DNA of 64,000 nucleotides, taken from assembly GCA_030761205.1 (NCBI GenBank), contig JAULJL010000017.1, positions 6,582,001 to 6,646,000 on the forward strand. The letters are read 5' to 3'. This document shows, piece by piece, positions 58,815 to 64,000 of this stretch. Source of the stretch: Fremontodendron californicum (taxonomy: Eukaryota; Streptophyta; Magnoliopsida; Malvales; Malvaceae). The first letter of the stretch is position 1; every line of letters starts with the position of its first letter. The notes beneath the pieces were generated by a model. It did not search any database. It saw only the letters and a program-made list of their open reading frames with translations, and was not told the origin of the DNA. A program made the position numbers and the translations under genes.

Positions 58815-61032
58815 ATGAGAAGTCTGGCTTTAGCTCCAACACCCACTTCTTCTCTCCCCTCTATTCAACAATCTAAGATTCAAAGCAGGCGTTTTATTAA
58901 TCCATGTAACTCAGTTGTGATTCCTAGTACTCAGCTATGTTCCTCAGATCTCAGTCTAACAAGTTTTAGCTTTGGTGGGTCTAGAGTACCTCAGAGAAGC
59001 AGTATTATCTCCAGAAGTAGCACTGGACCTGGTGCTCCTGGTTCAGGTGTAGCTTCCCTTTTCGTTTCTTGCAGTAAATTCCCTTTTTCTTCTTTTCTTT
59101 GGTGTTCAAATTCATGACTGTGATGTGGCCTGTGAGTTTCCAAAATTAAGTATTATCGGTTTATTTTGTGTTTGGTTCGTTTCTGGATTTCATGCTTCAT
59201 GAACTTTGATCTAATTGAGAATATATATATATATATATATATTATATTAACATAATGATGGATATCTTTGATTCTTTGAGTTGAATATGAAAGAGTGTTT
59301 TGGAATTTGTGTGTTTTTGGTGTATTGGAAATGTACAATAGAGGGGGTAATTATACATGAATAAATCCCCTAATTTTTGCTATTTACAATGTGAAAATAT
59401 CAATTTAAATCTCCTAATTTATAGAATTAAGGGAGCTCATTAAGATTGTCAAGATGCCAGAAATAAGGAGCTCATCAAGATAGTCAGCATCATTAATCTC
59501 GTTTTAATTGGAGCAATAAAGCAGAAACTTTATCTTGTGGGTAAATAGCTGTTGGAAAAGAAGTATGAATAAGAAATACTAGTGTTAACATGATTACAAT
59601 TATGTTCAAGTTATGCACCTATGGGATTAAGGTAGTAATTTCTTGAAAAGAGAAATGAACCCAACCCCATGATACACTATAGCTGCTTTTTTTTTTTCTT
59701 TTTTTTTTTTTTCTTTTCTTTCTGTGCAAATGAGTGAGATACTTAGTGTTGCAGGTGATAACGAAAGCCGGAATGTGCTGGATGCATTTTTCTTGGGAAA
59801 GGCTCTAGCTGAAGCATTGAATGAGCGAATTGAGACGACAATTGGGGAGTTTTTGAGTACAGTTGGTAGGTTGCAGGCCGAGCAACAAAAGCAAGTGCTG
59901 GACTTCCAGGTAATGAGAGTTTGTTCTTGAAGCTAATCCTTGATAAATTCATGATTTATGTCAGGGCTTTTTGTCTTTTTATTATCAGTTTGCTGGGTTT
60001 ATTTCAATACTTGTGGAATAGCTTATTTGCTAATGCACAAATGGCACAGAGGAAGGTTTTATGAAACCTGTTTTTCTTTCTAGGAGAATTATCATGTTCA
60101 TATTTCAAATATAATGTATCTATGGCACTTCCAATAACCCACACCTCTTCTCTCCCTTAACCTCAAGGATAATATCTCAGGTGAAGTGCATGACCATAGT
60201 TTCACACCAACTCAAGTTCTAGAAAGTTCCATGGTCTGAGTTCCACTTCTAGTTATTGGAAGCTCGAGCTAGAATTCAATTTCTTTTCATCTAGTATTGC
60301 ATGTTTCACCACAATGATTTTATAATTGGTTGTTAATGTTGCTCCGACTTTTCATTGTTCTTGAAGTACCCGTGTCCGATGCATATCCGGACATGGATAT
60401 GGGAATATGATTCTCTAAGGACCCTCCAGATACATGAAAATTAAAAAAAAAAAATTAAACATACCCGTGTCTGACACTCACACCTGAATCCGAGTAACAT
60501 AGATTACAACAGACTTGTCTGCATTCTGCATAGTCTACCATTTGAATCAATTTAACAGATCATCTGATCCATGACCTTTAAAGCTGTTCTCATCGAGCAT
60601 GACTGAGAGCTACTTAGGAATCTACTATTATTTTCTGAAGAAATGCAATAACAAATTGGCTATAAGGATCAACTCCTTTTCTGGAATTTGAATTTGTCCA
60701 TCTGCAATTTTGCTGCATTTCACTATCTGAGATAACATTGTGATATAATTCGTTAAATATGACATCTCTTTAATTCATGAACACAGGAAGAGGTGTTGGA
60801 AAGGGCCAAAAGAGCCAAAGAGAAAGCAGCACGCGAGTCATTGGAGGCACAAGGGCTTATTTCGAAGTCGGCAACTGTAAGTGCAACATCAGTCACCAAT
60901 GGTGCTGCGTCTAAAGCTTCACCCTCAACCGCCAATGATAGAGTTTCTGCAAATTCATCCTCCTATAATCCCGCCACTCCTGCTGCTAATACAGATTCTG
61001 ATCCTGATCCTGATCCTGCTAAAAAAGAATGA
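58815..61032 (+). CDS. Chloroplast protein, At4g13200-like (210 aa, 3 exons)
   Basis: Exons: 58815-59046, 59755-59909, 60787-61032 (633 nt with stop). The first ~70 residues are Ser/Thr/Arg-rich with few acids, a chloroplast transit peptide (MRSLALAPTPTSSLPSIQQS). The conserved core is DNESRNVLDAFFLGKALAEA, LNERIETTIGEFLSTVGRLQ, AEQQKQVLDFQEEVLERAKR, likely a long amphipathic helix. The C terminus is low complexity, ending DSDPDPDPAKKE. The Arabidopsis relative has been detected in plastoglobules; its activity is unknown. The exon 1 donor is GTGTAG. Intron 2 contains a ~180-bp MITE in reverse orientation. Confidence 0.88.
59221..59243. repeat. (AT)n microsatellite in intron 1 of the plastid-protein gene
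   Basis: About ten AT units following TTGAGA. Confidence 0.9.
60336..60502. mobile_element. ~180-bp MITE, copy 3 (reverse, in intron 2)
   Basis: Reads ATGTTGCTCCGACTTTTCAT at the left and ATCCGAGTAACATAG at the right, the reverse of copies 1 and 2. The middle has CCCGTGTCCGATGCATATCC. No clear target duplication. Confidence 0.8.
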
Positions 61033-64000
61033 TGCCAAGTATCTCCATTTGTGTGTATCTCATACTTTCCATCTGATACAACAGATTTATAGTACCAAAT
61101 GAATATCCAGGATGTTTATTAATCTGTAGACGTTTTCGATTGGTCGACACAAACCACATAATGCCTATGATCCTTTCTTATTGAATCCATTTCTTTTCCC
61201 TTTATATTTATATACTTTATATAAAAGCACCAACTCTAAAATTACAAATAGTAAATGGCATATATACTTTTATTAATTTTTAAAATCAACTATGTTATCC
61301 TTATATAAAATGAGAAATTTTTGGTAAATTATAAATTGACACATGTTAAATGAATTTTTTTTTAATTAAAGAATTTTTGTCTAATCAAAGTTCGACTAGA
61401 GAGTCATTCAATTTATTTTTAAATTAAATAAAAATAATTTAAAGATAAATTCATAATTTTGGCCAATCAATTAAATTGCAAAGATTCATGAATCATTCAA
61501 TTAAAAATTTTTTAGAACTCCTTTGTAAAGAGTTTAAATCTTTTTAGAACTTTATCTTACTTAACAGGCTAGCACATATATCTTAACAAATAGTTATCAT
61601 TATTAAAATTTTATAATTAGACATATATTACTAGAAACCATGATTTAAATATTTATATATTAAAATCACGATTTAAAGGGTTCCGATCCATATTTTAATA
61701 ATGCCATATATAATAAATATTCATCAATTATATATGACTTGCATAATAATAACCAATTAAATTATAACAAATATATAATAATAATTACATAAATGTAATT
61801 AATTCATGATAACAAATTATTATACTAAAATTAAAATAATTAAAATTTATCCTTTAAAATAATAATTATATTTTAATTTATACAATATAAATTTTCTTAT
61901 AGGCTACTACAAATCATTAATAATGATTTATTGATTTTCTTAACAATTTTATCATTGATAATGATTTATTAATTCTTTTAATAAAAATCTAATTTTCTTA
62001 TAGGCTATTATAAATCATTAATTAATCCTAATTATTTTAAGCCTAATTATTATTTGTGACTTTTCATTTTAGGCCTAATTCTTATTCTTGAATAGTTCTG
62101 GCCAACACGTTTTTGACAAATAATGTTATCGAAGAAGCTGAAAATAAAATTCAGTCCACATATTTCTTTGGTTGGCTGATGATCACTCGGTTAAGAAATG
62201 ATTTTACAATTTGAAGTTCTTTGTGTTGAGACTTGAAATGGCTTCAAATTTGTTTTTTCAATCGATCTGAGATTCAAAACATGAGATAATTGATGTTCTA
62301 TTATTTGTTTGTTTAAGTTTACAATCGTCATTAAAGATCTATTTTTGATTCGTGGATCTTCAATTTGAATTCATTATCTTTATTTTTAAATACAAAAAAT
62401 AAATAAATAATATTACTATAACTTGCTAATTTTTAAAATTAATTATTTTATCCTTAATGCTAAAATTTAATTATTTTATTCTTAATAATGATATTATTTT
62501 TTTATAACTATTTTATCCTTGATAATCGTTTATTATATTTTCTTTGAAGGCTACTACAATCATTAATGAAACCTAATTAGTTTAGGCCTAATTATTATTT
62601 ATGGGCATATATATTGATCAAAGACATAAAAAAAAATGATTTTCAAAGCACATGAAGTTTTAAACTTAGATTGCGTTCCGTGATTAACATTTATAAATTA
62701 GTTGAAAGTATGCAGAAAGTCCCAAGCTTTCCTTATAATTAATACAAATTTTTTTAAGAAACTAATATATATATATATATATAATTGTTTGTTTGTGTTA
62801 TCGGGTGAAAACAGTTCCTCTTTATGCTTTCCTTAATTTAATTTCACTAAAGATGAGTTGATTTAGAAGTTAAATTAGTCTAATTTTAAACACAAAATTT
62901 TTAACGAGTTTTATTATGCTTTACTGCATGTATTGGAGGAGACTATTTGCTATAAATTGTAATATCAATACAATTATGTCTCTAAAATATATAGTTTGTC
63001 ACTTTTGCTATCTAACTTGCATTCATAAAAATCTCAAATTCTTACCAACTCCATCAAGAATGCTAGCTATAGTGATCATATCATGTTAAGGCTTAGGATA
63101 TAACTTCACAAACTTATAAATTAGCTAATCGTGGGAGCATTATATTGGTTGGTGCTTTCCTAAGAGTAATTTTTTGCTCGATTAAAACATACTCGAAAAA
63201 GTTTCAATTGAAAAATTAGGCAATGTTTAAATTTAGTGTTATTAGAAAGAAATATTGTCAATTTCAATATGAAAATTGGATCCTAAGGTAGTGGTTAATT
63301 ATTACATGAATAGTTTCATAGAAAGTGTGTGGAATAGCACAATCATGAATTATTGTTGAGCATTCTTCAAGCTATTCAATAGAGGAAATTTAAAATATAA
63401 AGTGACTGTATCTACCATTGTAAAATTAATTTGATTATAATATCCATAAATCATTGCCTATTCTGTCAACTTCCTCCCACGCATATTCATATGCCAATTG
63501 ATAAAATTAAGTGAGTTTATTCTTTTATTTTGCTACTTATTAAAGCTTAGATTTATTTAAAAATATTAATTACATGATATATCACCAAGGTGCAACGCAT
63601 GTGTAGCTAAACCTATTAATTATATATGGTTAAAATATGTGTTCGTAAACCTATATAAGTCTTGTTATGATAAATATGGGCATAAAATTTTCATTTTAGG
63701 CCTAATTCTTATCTTTGAATAGTTCTGGGCAATGCTTTTTGAAAAAAAATATATATTATCGAAGAAACTAAAAAGAAAATTCAGTCCACATATTTCTTTT
63801 GTTAGCTAATGATCACTCGGTTAAGAAATGATTTTATGATTTGAAGTTCTTTGTGTTGAGACTTGAAATGACTTCAATCGGTATTTTTTTTTTGTATAAA
63901 GAAAGTCATAATCTGAAATTAAAAAAGGGGATTGCAAATGCTGAGAGTCGAATCATGAGATAATTGATGTTATATTATTTGTTTGTTTTAGTTTACAATC
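61033..64000. other. AT-rich intergenic DNA with a long-range direct repeat
   Basis: No gene. A ~270-bp unit starting TTTTCATTTTAGGCCTAATT at about 62061 recurs at about 63689 and runs off the window. Both contain TCAGTCCACATATTTCTTT and GATCACTCGGTTAAGAAATG. An (AT)n lies at about 62767-62783. GGTGCAACGCATGTGTAGCT at 63590-63609 recalls the Helitron-like end near 3.7 kb. Confidence 0.6.

Overview
This window is nuclear DNA of a flowering plant, almost certainly a eudicot. The genes are split by GT-AG introns, the intergenic DNA is very AT-rich, and the recognisable proteins belong to plant families (VAMP72 longin R-SNARE, DUF1644, SDI/MS5-type TPR, plastid At4g13200-like). Mutator, hAT and Ty3/gypsy debris fills the gaps. 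I cannot name the species from sequence alone.

Seven gene models look intact: a DUF1644 zinc-finger protein (12030-13169, +); an F-box/kelch protein (16286-17452, +); a long Alba protein with an RGG tail (22948-25904, 8 exons, +); an SDI1-like TPR protein (43790-46489, 4 exons, +); pantothenate synthetase (48011-50443, 4 exons, +); a VAMP72 R-SNARE (51828-55065, 5 exons, -); and a plastid At4g13200-like protein (58815-61032, 3 exons, +). For every multi-exon gene I placed the exon junctions by hand. The spliced lengths are multiples of three, giving 237, 306, 315, 219 and 210 residues. A three-exon candidate that I cannot identify lies at 37159-40023 (-). Two gene remnants are present: a MULE transposase (1-2144) and a truncated fimbrin amino terminus (5144-5916, -). 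The genes have unrelated housekeeping or stress roles and form no pathway or cluster.

Repeats dominate the rest. From 26.7 to 36 kb lies a large minisatellite whose repeating unit is an 88-bp block of four roughly 20-bp subunits. A 7.1-kb non-autonomous LTR retrotransposon (27453-34553) has inserted into it. That element has two 2,061-bp LTRs that look identical, a perfect CATAT target duplication, a tRNA-Asp-type primer site and a gag-like ORF but no pol. Two GC-ended hAT-type MITEs (8108-8661, 57761-58312) each have perfect 8-bp target duplications. Three copies of a ~180-bp MITE sit near or inside genes. Several foldback elements and two AT-rich arrays (periods ~177 bp and ~495 bp) complete the picture.

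The least explained structures are three near-perfect palindromes at 2401-2568 next to the MULE remnant, and four consecutive hairpins at 20598-20733. I found no tRNA or rRNA gene, no CRISPR array and nothing that looks like a new multi-gene system. The novelty here is in repeat architecture.
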